Shown: one piece after another, positions 24,948-35,317 of the stretch
Layout of the letters: the number at the start of each line of letters is the position of its first letter
Numbering within the stretch: the first letter of the stretch is position 1
IMG/VR virus record: IMGVR_UViG_3300021964_000146
Span: 1-43,542 of that record
Direction: 5' to 3' (one strand)
Origin: a virus
Length of the DNA stretch: 43,542 nucleotides
The notes under the pieces: model-generated
Seen by the model: only the letters and a program-made list of their open reading frames with translations
Database searches by the model: none
Told to the model about the DNA's origin: nothing
Made by a program: the position numbers and the translations under genes

Positions 24948-25177
24948 TATTTGTTACCTAAATTTTTAATTAATTCTTTAATTTCGTACAATTCTTTCTT
25001 TAAATTATTTATCTCTTTACAAGCATTTCTAATTTGGTCACCTTGTTCTTCTCTGGATTTTATTCTATTTCTAATCATTTTATATTCCTCATAGGCTGTT
25101 CTATTAGTGTTAACAATACCGTTAGAGTTTTTATCTCTTTTTAATCCAGGATATTCTTGTATTTTTACTAAACTCAT
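24947..25177 (-). CDS. Small coiled-coil protein after the DUF4815 gene
   Basis: The 76-residue, charged, mostly helical protein runs MSLVKIQEYPGLKRDKNSNGIVNTNRTAYEEYKMIRNRIKSREEQ and then a Leu/Lys/Glu coiled coil to the end. It starts one base after the stop of the 2421-residue gene and shares one base with the next start, so translation is coupled on both sides. 'Y.GL.RD..sgaivntn..ay..y...r' is seen in small phage proteins near baseplate genes. It may be a trimerising clamp or chaperone for the neighbouring fibres; no named family is claimed. Confidence 0.6.
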   Translation of the reverse strand: MSLVKIQEYPGLKRDKNSNGIVNTNRTAYEEYKMIRNRIKSREEQGDQIRNACKEINNLKKELYEIKELIKNLGNK

Positions 25178-25178
25178 C

Positions 25179-28100
25179 TTAACTGTACGCTATAACTCTT
25201 AAATCTTTAATTTTTGGAATGAATACCGTATTAGACGATTTCATAACAATTTTTAATTGTAAATTTTTAAAGTCAGCAATATTATTTACATTAATGGTTC
25301 TTTCAGTAAATATATTAATTGCATCTTTAGTAGTTATTGCAAAATTTGTATTTGTATATTTTAATTTATTTAAATCAGCATCATCATCCCACGCTCTATA
25401 GTAAACTTTAACATCTGAATTTTGTGGAATATTTGCATCAAATAAAATTCTTAAATTTTCAGCAGATGTATCTAAAACAAGTGTTCTTGTAATATAGTTT
25501 GCTAAGTTAGTTGAACCTGTAGGTGCATAATCATCTACGAAACTGTCAAATTGTTTGATTGCCCAATTTAAACTGTCTTTTCTAACACCCATAACACCAG
25601 ATGAAACTGTTTCTGTAGCGTTTGCGTCAAGTGTAATAGAACTAGCACCTACAGCTGATACTGTACCTATAACTTTTTTCTCTAACCTTTCAGCAGTACC
25701 GCCATCAGGAGTTACAACTTCGTAAACAGTTGTAGAAATAATTTTATCGCCTACATCTATTCTGCTTGTATTATCAGCTGAACTATTAATTGTTACACTG
25801 CCTGTGCTTGATGTGTGAGTACCATTTAAGTTAAACTCATACCAATCATTTACAACATCTAGGTAAACTGTATTTGTAGTAGGTAAATCTGCAAAGGCAC
25901 TGCCTAATGTAATTGTTACTTTATTGCCGTCAGAAGATTCAGCATAATGTGTATTATCAGAAACTTCTTGTACATCATCAATTGCATATGTGCCGTTAAT
26001 TTTACTTGCTAAGACACCTTCAATTTTTAGATTTGCACCAATTTGAGCATTTGCTAAAATGTTATCAGCTGCATCAATCCAAGTAACTAATTGTCCGTTA
26101 CCATCTGAATTTTCTGAAATTTCAATAACACTTCTACCAACAATCTTAAATGCAACACCTGTTTGAGCAGATAATCCATTAGCTGTTAATTCTAATGATG
26201 TGTTGTTTGTAATTGAATCTACAACACCGATTGCTGTATCACCAACTCTAATTGTATCACCAACTTTAACTTCGGTTTCAAAAGATGTTCCCGAACCTGT
26301 TATGGTCGTTGTACCTGTTCCAGATGTAATTGTACCTGTACCTGTAATGAAACTATCAGCATCAGCCACCGTACCATCTTCTAATAAAACTCTTTCATCC
26401 ACTGTATCTACATTTAAGTCACTAGCAGATTTATTATCAATTAAGTTAGATATTGCGTAAACAGATTTTTTCTGTAAGTCAATTACTGGCGAAACATTTG
26501 TATTTGTTGATGTCATTTGTACACTAAAAGTAAGCGTTGGAGTTTTTACTTGTGGTGTTGAACTTAATAGAGTTTCGTTTTCATAACTCTTAATAACTTT
26601 TCTATTTTTAAAATCGTAATTTTGATTTGGAACAAATGGTAAATTGCCAGAAGCTGTACCTGTTGTATCAGTAGCATTTACAACATAAGATAAAGAAGTG
26701 TCTGCTAATACAACATCACTACATTTATAATACATTGTATCCATGTTTAATTGTCTTGTACATCTTACAGCACTTCCGCCATAAAAACCTTTAACAAAAT
26801 TAGCAGTAGTACCTTCTAATAAAGAATCACCATTTGCGTCTGTTGTTTGTAATGTAATTAAGAATGAATCTTTAGTTATACCTGTACCTGATACTGTATG
26901 TGAACCATTTAACAATGTTTCTGGTGCACCTGTTGTTGAACTGCCTGTACCATACAATCCTTTAGCCACGCCAGAAATAACTACTATATCACCTGAAGTA
27001 AATCCGTGATTTCTAGCTTTTACTCTAACAGTTGTAGAACTTGTTGTAAATTCAAAAGGATTTGAACCTAAAGTAAATGTTTCAGGTGGTAATGCTTTTA
27101 AAGGAACACTAGCTGTTTGTGAAATGTTAAATGTACATTGATTTAATTTAAATTTCATATCCAATAATGGACTTTGTACAAACTCTTGTGTATTTTGAGA
27201 AGCATATAAAGCACCTGTCAAAGGCTGTTTAGCAATAACATTTGTAGTTATAATATCCGTTTGACCTAATTCTGATACAAACATTTGACAACCTGGTTCA
27301 TCAACTTTAGCTACAATTGCATATGTTTCACCATCTCTTAAATAAACAGGAGAATGAAACTTGAAATTAGTTGCTGTTGCGCCATTTGTTGATGTATTAA
27401 TCTCATCAATTCTTTTTACAACAGTTGTAAATGGAATAATTCTACTTGTAGGCACACCATTGTCACACACTCTTAATTCTACAATAACAGGTCTACTACC
27501 CGCTTCTGAGAAATATAAATCAACAGATGACACAAATACACCACCTGGTGATTCTACAGTAAATGTTTGTGCTAGAGGGTCATGGCCGCCTCCGCCTCCG
27601 CCGCCGCCTCCACCGTTATTTGGTGGTGGTAAACTTCTGACAAATCTTGAGCCGTTTGATGTTCTTCTAATTGAACGCTCTGCAAAAACTCTATCTTGTG
27701 CAAATCGAATGCTACGAGAATTTACAACAGTAGCTTCTTTTTCTAATGTTAATCCTACTGCATTATAAATTGCTGTACCTTTACTGTCAAATAAATCATC
27801 ACTATTAGATAAATTATCTGTTAGTGTTATTGTTCTTTCACCTGTTCTAAAAGTATTTGCTGGTATATTGAATACACCTACAACTTGACCTGCTGTATCT
27901 GTTCTTAGAGTATCACTTGTGGATTTCATAGTAGGCGCTGTTGTTGTGCTTGTGCCATCATTTATACTTGTAAGTGTAGCTGTATTAAAATTATTTCCAC
28001 CTGTGTCAATTGTACCTGTAACTGTTTCACCGATTGCAAAACCATTTTTGATGTTTACAATAAATGTATCAACATTGTCTGAAACTACAGCATTTGCAGC

Positions 28101-31100
28101 TGCAACAACACCACTAGCTTGTAATCTTAATAATTTTCCTCCATCATTTGATGGATAAGCTGATGTTGAATAAGCATCAAATTTATCTATTGTAGAACCA
28201 TCTACATTAGCTAATGTTAAAGTTGTGCCACTTACACCTGTTACTTTAAATGTTTTTAAGTTTAATTGTTTTGAGTGATTACTACCCAAAGATGTAATAG
28301 TTGTTGTTACATTATTAGGCAACTGATTTAAGTTTGATACAATGCTAGGATTAGCTCTGTTTGCATCAAAGTTATACAAATAAACATGGTGACCGGGTAA
28401 AATACCAGAAGCACTATTTACTGTTAATGTAAAACTAGAAGCGCCTGCATCTGAGGTAATATTAGTAATTGCTGATACAGTTGTTGCTGTATGTGTATCA
28501 TTTTTAATTACATCACCAATTGAGAATGCTTGTTGTACAATACCATTTGCATCTGTTCTTGCTGGGTCATCAGCTAGAATTGTACCCTCAGCAGTTTCTA
28601 ATGTAAAGTTTAATGAAGCTGCACCTGCAATTTTTGTTAAATTAAATTTGTCCGCTGGTGTAATATTATTATTAACATCATCTTTATCAAAGAAACCATA
28701 AAACTTAGTATCAGGTTTTAAATTTCTTGCAATGAATGTTACAGGTTTTTGTCTTATATATGGAATGTATGATACATCTACAACTCTATCTCCGTAATTA
28801 ATAGAATTAGTTGAAGTTACAGCTGATGTTCTAATACCGTTTCTAGTTGCTGTACCTGTAAATGTTGTAATTGTGTTTTGAAAAATAGCTCTTCCAGCCT
28901 GAAACTGTCCACCAACATCTCTTGTAGATGAACCTGTCCAGTTATTTTGCCATTCATTCCATTGTGTTCCTGTTACACCTAATTCATCAGCAATAAATCT
29001 AATTGCATCTAAATTATTATCGTCTGTAACTGTTAAATCAGGTCTTCTATCTGTTTCTTTCCAATTATCTCCTTCAGGAAATAGTGAAACTTCTCCTCTA
29101 AATGCACCAATTTTATATGGATTGACATCAATAGCTCTTGTAGCATAAGGATTAAAGATAAATGATGTTTCAGAATAAGGTAATGTAATAACATCACCTG
29201 TTCTTTGATAATTTTGTGTTGCTCTTTGAGTACCTGATTGTAGGTTTTCAGCAATCTCTAACGCATCTGTAAAGTGCATTGGTCTCAATTCTCTATTTTG
29301 ACTGTCAATAGCAATTTTATAGTCTGTATTTTTTACATCACCTACATTGTGACCAGTAAATTGGTCAACAATAAATCCGTTTTTGAATTTATCTAAACCT
29401 GTAACGGCATCTTTGATAGATAATTGTTCAGTTTCTTTTTCTAATAAACTTAAACTAGAATAATATTCTAAGTTTGATATTCTTCTTTCTAAACTGCCAA
29501 TATCTCTCATAGTATATCTTCTATTATCTCTTTGTTTAATAGAAACATCACTAGCTTGTTTTGTATAAGCAGGTAAGAATAAAGTAGCAATTACCATACC
29601 TGATTTTGGATCCGAAGGTTCTTTAGGGTCTTCAGCAGGTGTGCCACCTAATACATTAATTTGTCCTGTACTATCAACAAATACTTTATCAGCTCTTGGT
29701 AAATAATTTGCTAACGGAGTATTGAAATCGGACCCAATTTTTGGAATTTGTGGTGAAAATGTGTTGAGTCCTTCTACAACTGGTCTGTAATCAATAACAT
29801 CATGTAAGAAAATTTCTTGTGTTGTGCCGTCTGTTTGCGAAACTTTAAATGATGGAATATCTTCGTAGTTAAGACTGCCATAACTATCAACACTAAAGTA
29901 ATTACCTGAACCACTGTAAGAAAAATATTTGTAAGTTACACTTAGAGCACCTGTAATTGCACCTGCGCCCTCTTTTAGTGTCAAAGCACCTTTTTGATAA
30001 TGAGTTGGTCTTTGACCTGTATCTAAGTTGAATCTATCTGTTACATCAACTGAATTTGATGATGAATAAGCTGAGAAATTACCAGGCGTCATTGCCACAG
30101 AAGTAATGCTATAAACATCAGCATGATTTAATAAAACATTTTTAGCCGTTACATTTTTAGCACCAGTAATTGTAATTGTGGCTGTTGTTAGTGTTTTTGT
30201 TTTTTCTCTTGCAGCTAAATTAATTTGTAATACAGTTGTTATAAGTGTATAACTTCTGGATGCTGAAAGGCCTGTAATTGTTACAGTTTTTCTATTTGAA
30301 TCATCATCAAAAGAAATATCTGAGGCTGTTAAGTTAACAACTTCATTTGTAACATTATCAAATAATGTGTAGTTATTTAAATCTGAGTCTGATAAGAAAG
30401 ATTCATTTGTGTTAGTTAATGTAGATGACCAATCGCCTGAACCATCAGCTGTGTTTGTAATTACTCTACGAATTTGATGTTGGCTTGAAAAGTTTACATC
30501 TTGTCCTGATGCACTATCAAAACCTCTTAAAGATTTTGTGTTATTTAAACCTGTTCTGAAAAGTAAGTCTGTATTGTCAGGTTCATAAACTCTTGTATTA
30601 CCTCTTTCAATGGTTAATGTGCCAGTTGATGTAATAAGGTCACTTGTCAATTCTCTATCTAAAGTTAATGTATTGTTATCTGTAATTGATGCAACATAAC
30701 CTACAAAGTTATCACCTAAGACTACTGCATCACCAACTTTAAAATCTAGTGTAAATGTTGTACCTGTACCTGTAATCGGGTCGCCACCTGAACTTGTAAT
30801 TGAACCGTTTGCCGAACCAGCGACCACAATTTTATCGCTTGTTTGTTCTGCATTTGCATAAAAATTAATTACACCTGTTTGACCTGCGTCTGTAACCCAC
30901 TTTACATCTCTCTCAACACTTTTACCACTATTTAATTTAATATCAAATAATGATAATCTATATAAAGAAAATGATGAGTAACTTGAACTGTGTAATTGAA
31001 ATGAACGAACTTTAGCCGTACCAATTAAACCTGATTTATTAATATTTGTATCAGTACCTATTGTTGGTGGTGTATCATAAACATCTGAACCGTCCCATAA

Positions 31101-32444
31101 ATAAACTTCTTCAAAAGTATCAATACCTGGAACACCTCTAACTGTATCAACTAAAATATAATTACCAATAGTAGTACCAACAGGTTGGTCATCTAATCTT
31201 GCAACATGGCCATTTTCTACGCCATCAATTGGTCTAGCTCTGTTTAACGAAATATATTGAGAAATAGTATTTTCAATTTCATATCCTTCAATGTACGCTT
31301 TACCTGGATCCACAACCATAGCAACTTTGTCTGCACTACCATAAGTAACGCCTGCAACTGGTGTTGCTGGTTCAACAGGAAATACACCATTGTTATTACC
31401 TTCTTTTAAATGTTCTCTAACGGAAACTAAAAATTTATTAACTTCGTAGTTACCTGATTCGTCAAATGTTCTTCTAGCAAATACTTTTTCTAATTCATTG
31501 TAATCTGTTTTTGTAATCTTTCTTTGTACAATACCATTTTTGACTCTTAGTAATTCAACAAATCTAATTTCGTCTTCTGTTTCTAAAGCTAATCTTTTTA
31601 AAGATAAATTCTTTTTATATCTGTGAGCGCCAGGAGCATTAACATTTGAACTACCTTGTGCATTATCATTTAAAGATGTGTCTTCACCCGGAGTTACAAT
31701 TTCATCTGTAATTTGAAAACCAACTCTATAAGATGGAGTATTATCGAAACGAGAAATGTATAAGTGTAATTCATCACACTTTACAAATGCGCCATCTACA
31801 AAGAAAACACCTTCTTTAACTTCTACTACATAAGCTAAACCAATAACATCTCTAACTGCGTTTTGTGTATAAGTTGTACCTGAAGAACCGTCATCACCTA
31901 GTGATTTAATTGTAACTGAAATATCACTTGATTGATTTTCTGTTAAACGATAGTTGTTTGAAGTTGTATTATCAACCGCTAATGCTGTAATAGTTTCTCC
32001 TGGTAAAAATCTTTTTGTTTCACCGTCTGAAGCGGTATCTGTGTATTTAAAAAATAGTGTTGGAATATCACTATCACCTTCAACCATACAAGTACATTCT
32101 GAAGTGTCATTAACAACAGCTTTTACACCTGATGTTGCACCAGTTATAATTTTATTTCTAAATTGTGATAGATAAGTTGTAACACTGACCTCATTAAAAG
32201 TATTTTCTAATTTAATGAAGTTGATTTGATTATCGACATTAATATCGCCGGGGATAACCATGGATCCTTCTTTAAATATATGACGACCAAATCTTTCAAT
32301 TTGGTTTTGAAGAATCGTTTGTAGTTGTGTTAATTCTCTCGCTTGAACTGCGAAACCTGGTCTAAAAAGAATTCTATGAAACTTTTTGGCTTCATCAAAA
32401 TCATCAAAGTAAGGCGAGAGGTTAAAGTCTGTTGGACTTGGCAT
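25179..32444 (-). CDS. Giant DUF4815 virion protein (baseplate/fibre network)
   Basis: The 2421-residue protein begins MPSPTDFNLSPYFDDFDEAKKFHRILFRPGFAVQARELTQLQTILQNQIERFG, the N-terminal DUF4815 signature of large T4-like marine phage structural proteins. A beta module ITSSGGDPITGTGTTF...KVGDAVVLG...SITDNNTLTL (about residues 544-600) recurs near 2030-2090. Ten consecutive glycines (residues 1611-1620; bases 27585-27614) form a hinge before DPLAQTFTVESPGGVFVSSVDLYFSEAGSRP, another conserved phage domain. It lies between gp8 and the fibres, where cyanophages have gp9/gp10-type genes, so it probably links the baseplate rim to fibres. That role is inference. No frameshift was seen. Confidence 0.85.
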   Translation of the reverse strand: MPSPTDFNLSPYFDDFDEAKKFHRILFRPGFAVQARELTQLQTILQNQIERFGRHIFKEGSMVIPGDINVDNQINFIKLENTFNEVSVTTYLSQFRNKIITGATSGVKAVVNDTSECTCMVEGDSDIPTLFFKYTDTASDGETKRFLPGETITALAVDNTTSNNYRLTENQSSDISVTIKSLGDDGSSGTTYTQNAVRDVIGLAYVVEVKEGVFFVDGAFVKCDELHLYISRFDNTPSYRVGFQITDEIVTPGEDTSLNDNAQGSSNVNAPGAHRYKKNLSLKRLALETEDEIRFVELLRVKNGIVQRKITKTDYNELEKVFARRTFDESGNYEVNKFLVSVREHLKEGNNNGVFPVEPATPVAGVTYGSADKVAMVVDPGKAYIEGYEIENTISQYISLNRARPIDGVENGHVARLDDQPVGTTIGNYILVDTVRGVPGIDTFEEVYLWDGSDVYDTPPTIGTDTNINKSGLIGTAKVRSFQLHSSSYSSFSLYRLSLFDIKLNSGKSVERDVKWVTDAGQTGVINFYANAEQTSDKIVVAGSANGSITSSGGDPITGTGTTFTLDFKVGDAVVLGDNFVGYVASITDNNTLTLDRELTSDLITSTGTLTIERGNTRVYEPDNTDLLFRTGLNNTKSLRGFDSASGQDVNFSSQHQIRRVITNTADGSGDWSSTLTNTNESFLSDSDLNNYTLFDNVTNEVVNLTASDISFDDDSNRKTVTITGLSASRSYTLITTVLQINLAAREKTKTLTTATITITGAKNVTAKNVLLNHADVYSITSVAMTPGNFSAYSSSNSVDVTDRFNLDTGQRPTHYQKGALTLKEGAGAITGALSVTYKYFSYSGSGNYFSVDSYGSLNYEDIPSFKVSQTDGTTQEIFLHDVIDYRPVVEGLNTFSPQIPKIGSDFNTPLANYLPRADKVFVDSTGQINVLGGTPAEDPKEPSDPKSGMVIATLFLPAYTKQASDVSIKQRDNRRYTMRDIGSLERRISNLEYYSSLSLLEKETEQLSIKDAVTGLDKFKNGFIVDQFTGHNVGDVKNTDYKIAIDSQNRELRPMHFTDALEIAENLQSGTQRATQNYQRTGDVITLPYSETSFIFNPYATRAIDVNPYKIGAFRGEVSLFPEGDNWKETDRRPDLTVTDDNNLDAIRFIADELGVTGTQWNEWQNNWTGSSTRDVGGQFQAGRAIFQNTITTFTGTATRNGIRTSAVTSTNSINYGDRVVDVSYIPYIRQKPVTFIARNLKPDTKFYGFFDKDDVNNNITPADKFNLTKIAGAASLNFTLETAEGTILADDPARTDANGIVQQAFSIGDVIKNDTHTATTVSAITNITSDAGASSFTLTVNSASGILPGHHVYLYNFDANRANPSIVSNLNQLPNNVTTTITSLGSNHSKQLNLKTFKVTGVSGTTLTLANVDGSTIDKFDAYSTSAYPSNDGGKLLRLQASGVVAAANAVVSDNVDTFIVNIKNGFAIGETVTGTIDTGGNNFNTATLTSINDGTSTTTAPTMKSTSDTLRTDTAGQVVGVFNIPANTFRTGERTITLTDNLSNSDDLFDSKGTAIYNAVGLTLEKEATVVNSRSIRFAQDRVFAERSIRRTSNGSRFVRSLPPPNNGGGGGGGGGGHDPLAQTFTVESPGGVFVSSVDLYFSEAGSRPVIVELRVCDNGVPTSRIIPFTTVVKRIDEINTSTNGATATNFKFHSPVYLRDGETYAIVAKVDEPGCQMFVSELGQTDIITTNVIAKQPLTGALYASQNTQEFVQSPLLDMKFKLNQCTFNISQTASVPLKALPPETFTLGSNPFEFTTSSTTVRVKARNHGFTSGDIVVISGVAKGLYGTGSSTTGAPETLLNGSHTVSGTGITKDSFLITLQTTDANGDSLLEGTTANFVKGFYGGSAVRCTRQLNMDTMYYKCSDVVLADTSLSYVVNATDTTGTASGNLPFVPNQNYDFKNRKVIKSYENETLLSSTPQVKTPTLTFSVQMTSTNTNVSPVIDLQKKSVYAISNLIDNKSASDLNVDTVDERVLLEDGTVADADSFITGTGTITSGTGTTTITGSGTSFETEVKVGDTIRVGDTAIGVVDSITNNTSLELTANGLSAQTGVAFKIVGRSVIEISENSDGNGQLVTWIDAADNILANAQIGANLKIEGVLASKINGTYAIDDVQEVSDNTHYAESSDGNKVTITLGSAFADLPTTNTVYLDVVNDWYEFNLNGTHTSSTGSVTINSSADNTSRIDVGDKIISTTVYEVVTPDGGTAERLEKKVIGTVSAVGASSITLDANATETVSSGVMGVRKDSLNWAIKQFDSFVDDYAPTGSTNLANYITRTLVLDTSAENLRILFDANIPQNSDVKVYYRAWDDDADLNKLKYTNTNFAITTKDAINIFTERTINVNNIADFKNLQLKIVMKSSNTVFIPKIKDLRVIAYS

Positions 32445-32454
32445 TTAGTTCCCC

Positions 32455-33930
32455 TTAAAACTCAATTACTAATTTAACATTTTCTGTTTGGTCGGATGCT
32501 CTTGTGATTGGTGACCTATTTTCTATATATATGACATCTCCATCATCTGGTTCTATTTCTGGATTTGCATATCCGCTTGTGAAAGTAACATTGTTTGCTG
32601 TTTCACTTGCTGTTGAACTTGGTGTACCAGTTGCACTAGAACTTTGACCTGTAATTACATTCGCTCCTGAGAACGCTGTTAAATTACCATTACTGTCAGC
32701 TCCTTCATCATTGAATCTGGTTTGAATATAATATAAAATTCTATTTGTAGCGTCCCATTCAACAACTTTACCTACTGCGCCAGTTGTTGCTTGGTTAATT
32801 TCTTCATCTACTGTAAATGTGCCTGGTGTAGGTGATGATGCAAAAATTACTGCTTTTGTTCCTCTTAATGTTGCTGAAGTAGCAGCTGAACCGCCACCAA
32901 AATTATTTGGGTCTTTAATTAAGGCAATTCTTCTAAAATCATTTGCAACTGTAAAGTCGCCTGTATTTGAAGTTTCACTTCCTTCAAAGTTTACATTTAA
33001 CATTACATAAAAACCACCTAATTCTGTTACAGCGTCTTCGCCGTGGCCGCCTTTTGGTTCAATTATACAATCTAATTCCGCACCTGTTAAATCTGTAGCG
33101 CCAGCAGATACAATATCTGCGTTTCGTACATATGCGTAAGTATAACCTGAACCTGGATTTGTAACAGTCACAGCAGTAACAATACCGCCAGCTGTTGTCA
33201 CTGAAACTGTACCGCCTGAACCATCACCTCTAATTGCAATACCTGTAAATGTAGTATTTACTGAAGCACCTGAACCAGCAGTTTTAATTTTTACGATATT
33301 AACTTCGCCATCTGTGTTAGCCCCTTGAACTGTTGTGTTTGTTGCAACGGCCATAAAATCTGTAGATAAAAAATTTACTTGTTGAGAAGCAGACAATTCA
33401 TACATAAATTTCCACTTATAGTCATCAGCTGTTGTAATAATATTATTACTATCGCCTGTAGGCTCTGTAGTTGAAGATGCACCACCATTATTATCTAAAC
33501 ACTTGTAAACTCTATTTTCACTATTTAAAACATAGAAAGTTGAATCAAATAGAGAAGTTGCGCCACTATCGGCTGATTGTACTGTAGTTGTGCCTGTAAT
33601 TCTATTACCATAATCGTGTCTATAATAATCATAAACTGTACCAGAAGTCCAGTTTCTTCTTGGAATTACAAAACTAATATCGGAAGTACCTAATTTTTTA
33701 GCTGCAATTAAATCATCAAATGTATAAAATTCTTCTTGTACTGAATCAACAGGAGTTAAAGGAGATACATCAGAACCTTCATTTTCAGTACGAGTATCTG
33801 GTCTTGTTGAAGTGGCATAAGCCTGTGGTCTACCTATTCCTAGATAAAACACATTTGAAGCACCGGTCAAAGCAGTTGAAAATTTTTCTGCATTGTGTCT
33901 TCTAAATTTGTTTGTAATAATTGCTGGCAT
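32455..33930 (-). CDS. 8: Baseplate wedge protein gp8
   Basis: The 491-residue protein (T4 gp8: 334) begins MPAIITNKFRRHNAEKFSTALTGASNVFYLGIGRPQAY. Further on are FVIPRRNWTSGTVYDYYRHDYGN, FYVLNSENRVYKCLDNNGGASSTTEPTGD and YKWKFMYELSASQQVNFLSTDFMAV. These blocks match cyanophage/pelagiphage gp8. The extra length is mostly beta-rich sequence in the C-terminal half, including GSGGTVSVTTAGGIVTAVTVTNPGSGYTYA. gp8 dimers form part of the baseplate wedge with gp6, gp7 and gp25. It has its own late promoter (33954-33961) and an AAGGAAG ribosome site. Confidence 0.88.
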   Translation of the reverse strand: MPAIITNKFRRHNAEKFSTALTGASNVFYLGIGRPQAYATSTRPDTRTENEGSDVSPLTPVDSVQEEFYTFDDLIAAKKLGTSDISFVIPRRNWTSGTVYDYYRHDYGNRITGTTTVQSADSGATSLFDSTFYVLNSENRVYKCLDNNGGASSTTEPTGDSNNIITTADDYKWKFMYELSASQQVNFLSTDFMAVATNTTVQGANTDGEVNIVKIKTAGSGASVNTTFTGIAIRGDGSGGTVSVTTAGGIVTAVTVTNPGSGYTYAYVRNADIVSAGATDLTGAELDCIIEPKGGHGEDAVTELGGFYVMLNVNFEGSETSNTGDFTVANDFRRIALIKDPNNFGGGSAATSATLRGTKAVIFASSPTPGTFTVDEEINQATTGAVGKVVEWDATNRILYYIQTRFNDEGADSNGNLTAFSGANVITGQSSSATGTPSSTASETANNVTFTSGYANPEIEPDDGDVIYIENRSPITRASDQTENVKLVIEF

Positions 33931-33953
33931 ATTATTCTATCTTCCTTTTATAC

Positions 33954-33961
33954 TATTTATA
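33954..33961 (-). promoter_or_regulatory. Late promoter TATAAATA for gp8 and the DUF4815 protein
   Basis: A perfect TATAAATA on the minus strand in the 46-base gap between the small gene at 33977 and gp8. The predicted leader of about 18 bases contains the gp8 ribosome site. Confidence 0.8.
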
Positions 33962-33976
33962 CTACTTTTCATAATG

Positions 33977-34156
33977 TTATTCAGGTGGATTATCAATAAT
34001 CGTATTGCCTTCGTCCACCCATTCTTGTATAGATTTATATTCTGGACTTGTGGTGTCAGGCGTTACTGCCATTTTTCTTCCATCTGTCAATACACATTCA
34101 TAATAAACAAATTGATTATCAATTGGACTATAAACTTTTTTAATACTTGTAAACAT
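33977..34156 (-). CDS. 59-residue hypothetical protein
   Basis: Translation from the ATG at 34154-34156 gives 59 residues, starting MFTSIKKVYSPIDNQFVYYE and including CVLTDGRKMAVTPDTTSPEYKSIQEWVDEGNTIIDNPPE. The ATG overlaps the TAA of the receptor-binding-type gene (TAATG), a strong sign of coupled translation. The sequence is protein-like, with a 'Y.siqeWvdeGNtI' motif seen in small proteins near marine phage fibre genes. No family name or function can be given. It fills what would otherwise be a 225-base gap. Confidence 0.65.
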   Translation of the reverse strand: MFTSIKKVYSPIDNQFVYYECVLTDGRKMAVTPDTTSPEYKSIQEWVDEGNTIIDNPPE

Positions 34157-35310
34157 TATAACTCCGCACTAAATTCTAATTGATGACTTGCGTCACTATA
34201 TTTAATTAAATAATCAGCATTTGTACCTAAACCGTGTGAGGCTTTATTTGCTGAAAAATAAACATTACTTGTTGTATTTTGGCCTAATATGAAACCAAAT
34301 GTCCAACCTGTATATCCTGTGTTTGCTCTCCAAACTTCAACATCTCCTGTTTCAGTCACAGATGTTGGTGGAACTCTAAAAGGAACTGGTGGAACCAATC
34401 TAAAGGCAATATAGTTTGCGTCATTATAACCAGCAAAAGCACTTCCGTATCCACTAGAACCACTTTGTAATTTTTCTACATAACAATATCTATGACATCT
34501 TGCTAAATTTACATCATGTGGTAAGAACTCAAAATCACTAGCAGTTGTTCCAGCTTCCAATTGAACGCCTGTAATGTACCATTCGTTTGATGTGCTATCT
34601 CCTAAATTTACTGTTAAACCAGCAGCTCTATCTGTTGCACTTTCAGCTTCCCAAGATGTAGGAACAGAACCACTTGTATAGTTTGTTCCAGCGCCTAAAA
34701 ACCATTCACATTCTAAACTATTTCCATTATCATTATCAAATGTACCAGTAGTATCTCCAGCAAAAGTTAAAGTTTTCTTTTCCCAAGTATCTGCTGATGA
34801 AACTGTATAAGTTTGTCCAATAATTCTTGTATTATCTTTATCTCTTAAATTTACTTGATAAGTTCCAGTTTTATTTGTTTTAACCCAAAAACTTAAAGTT
34901 AAACTTTCTGCATTAGAAGTTCCTTTTTTAAGATATTGTAAATTTTGTCCCTCAATTCTTTGTGAAAAATGTAATTGGTCACCAGTACCTGGCGATGCCT
35001 CAGCAGTAGTACAATCATATTTTAATGATTTTGCAAAACCTTGACCAGCTGGAACATCTGTGCTTTGAGATATTGTCCAAGTTCCAATAGTCATGCCAAC
35101 ATTAAACCATCTATCAGTACAATGATATGCTTGTGTATTTGCACTTGATTTCGAAGTTGACCTTTGAGCAATACTCATATCTCCATTGATAAGAATGTTT
35201 TTGAAGTTTACATTGCCAGTTATTTTTGCGTTAGTAACAGCACTATCGGCCAATTTAGCCGTGGTTACGGCACTATCTGTAATATTTGATTCTTTAATTT
35301 TGTTTGTCAT
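34156..35310 (-). CDS. Putative receptor-binding/tail fibre protein with carbohydrate-binding-like domain
   Basis: The 384-residue protein has a repeat head (ITDSAVTTAKLADSAVTNAKITGNVNFKN, about residues 10-38). NILINGDMSIAQRS and YHCTDRWFNVG follow. The region about 75-250 (LHFSQRIEGQNLQYLKKG...LTLSFWVKTNKTGTYQVNLRD...WEKKTLTFAGDTTG...VQLEAGTTASDFEF) has the jelly-roll pattern of CBM4/9-like domains in phage fibres. The end holds DVNLARCHRYCYVEKL and a variable C-terminal domain. This plan is common in receptor-binding tail proteins of marine phages. Direct glycan binding is inferred. It lies in the insertion between gp7 and gp8. Confidence 0.75.
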   Translation of the reverse strand: MTNKIKESNITDSAVTTAKLADSAVTNAKITGNVNFKNILINGDMSIAQRSTSKSSANTQAYHCTDRWFNVGMTIGTWTISQSTDVPAGQGFAKSLKYDCTTAEASPGTGDQLHFSQRIEGQNLQYLKKGTSNAESLTLSFWVKTNKTGTYQVNLRDKDNTRIIGQTYTVSSADTWEKKTLTFAGDTTGTFDNDNGNSLECEWFLGAGTNYTSGSVPTSWEAESATDRAAGLTVNLGDSTSNEWYITGVQLEAGTTASDFEFLPHDVNLARCHRYCYVEKLQSGSSGYGSAFAGYNDANYIAFRLVPPVPFRVPPTSVTETGDVEVWRANTGYTGWTFGFILGQNTTSNVYFSANKASHGLGTNADYLIKYSDASHQLEFSAEL

Positions 35311-35317
35311 ATTACTC

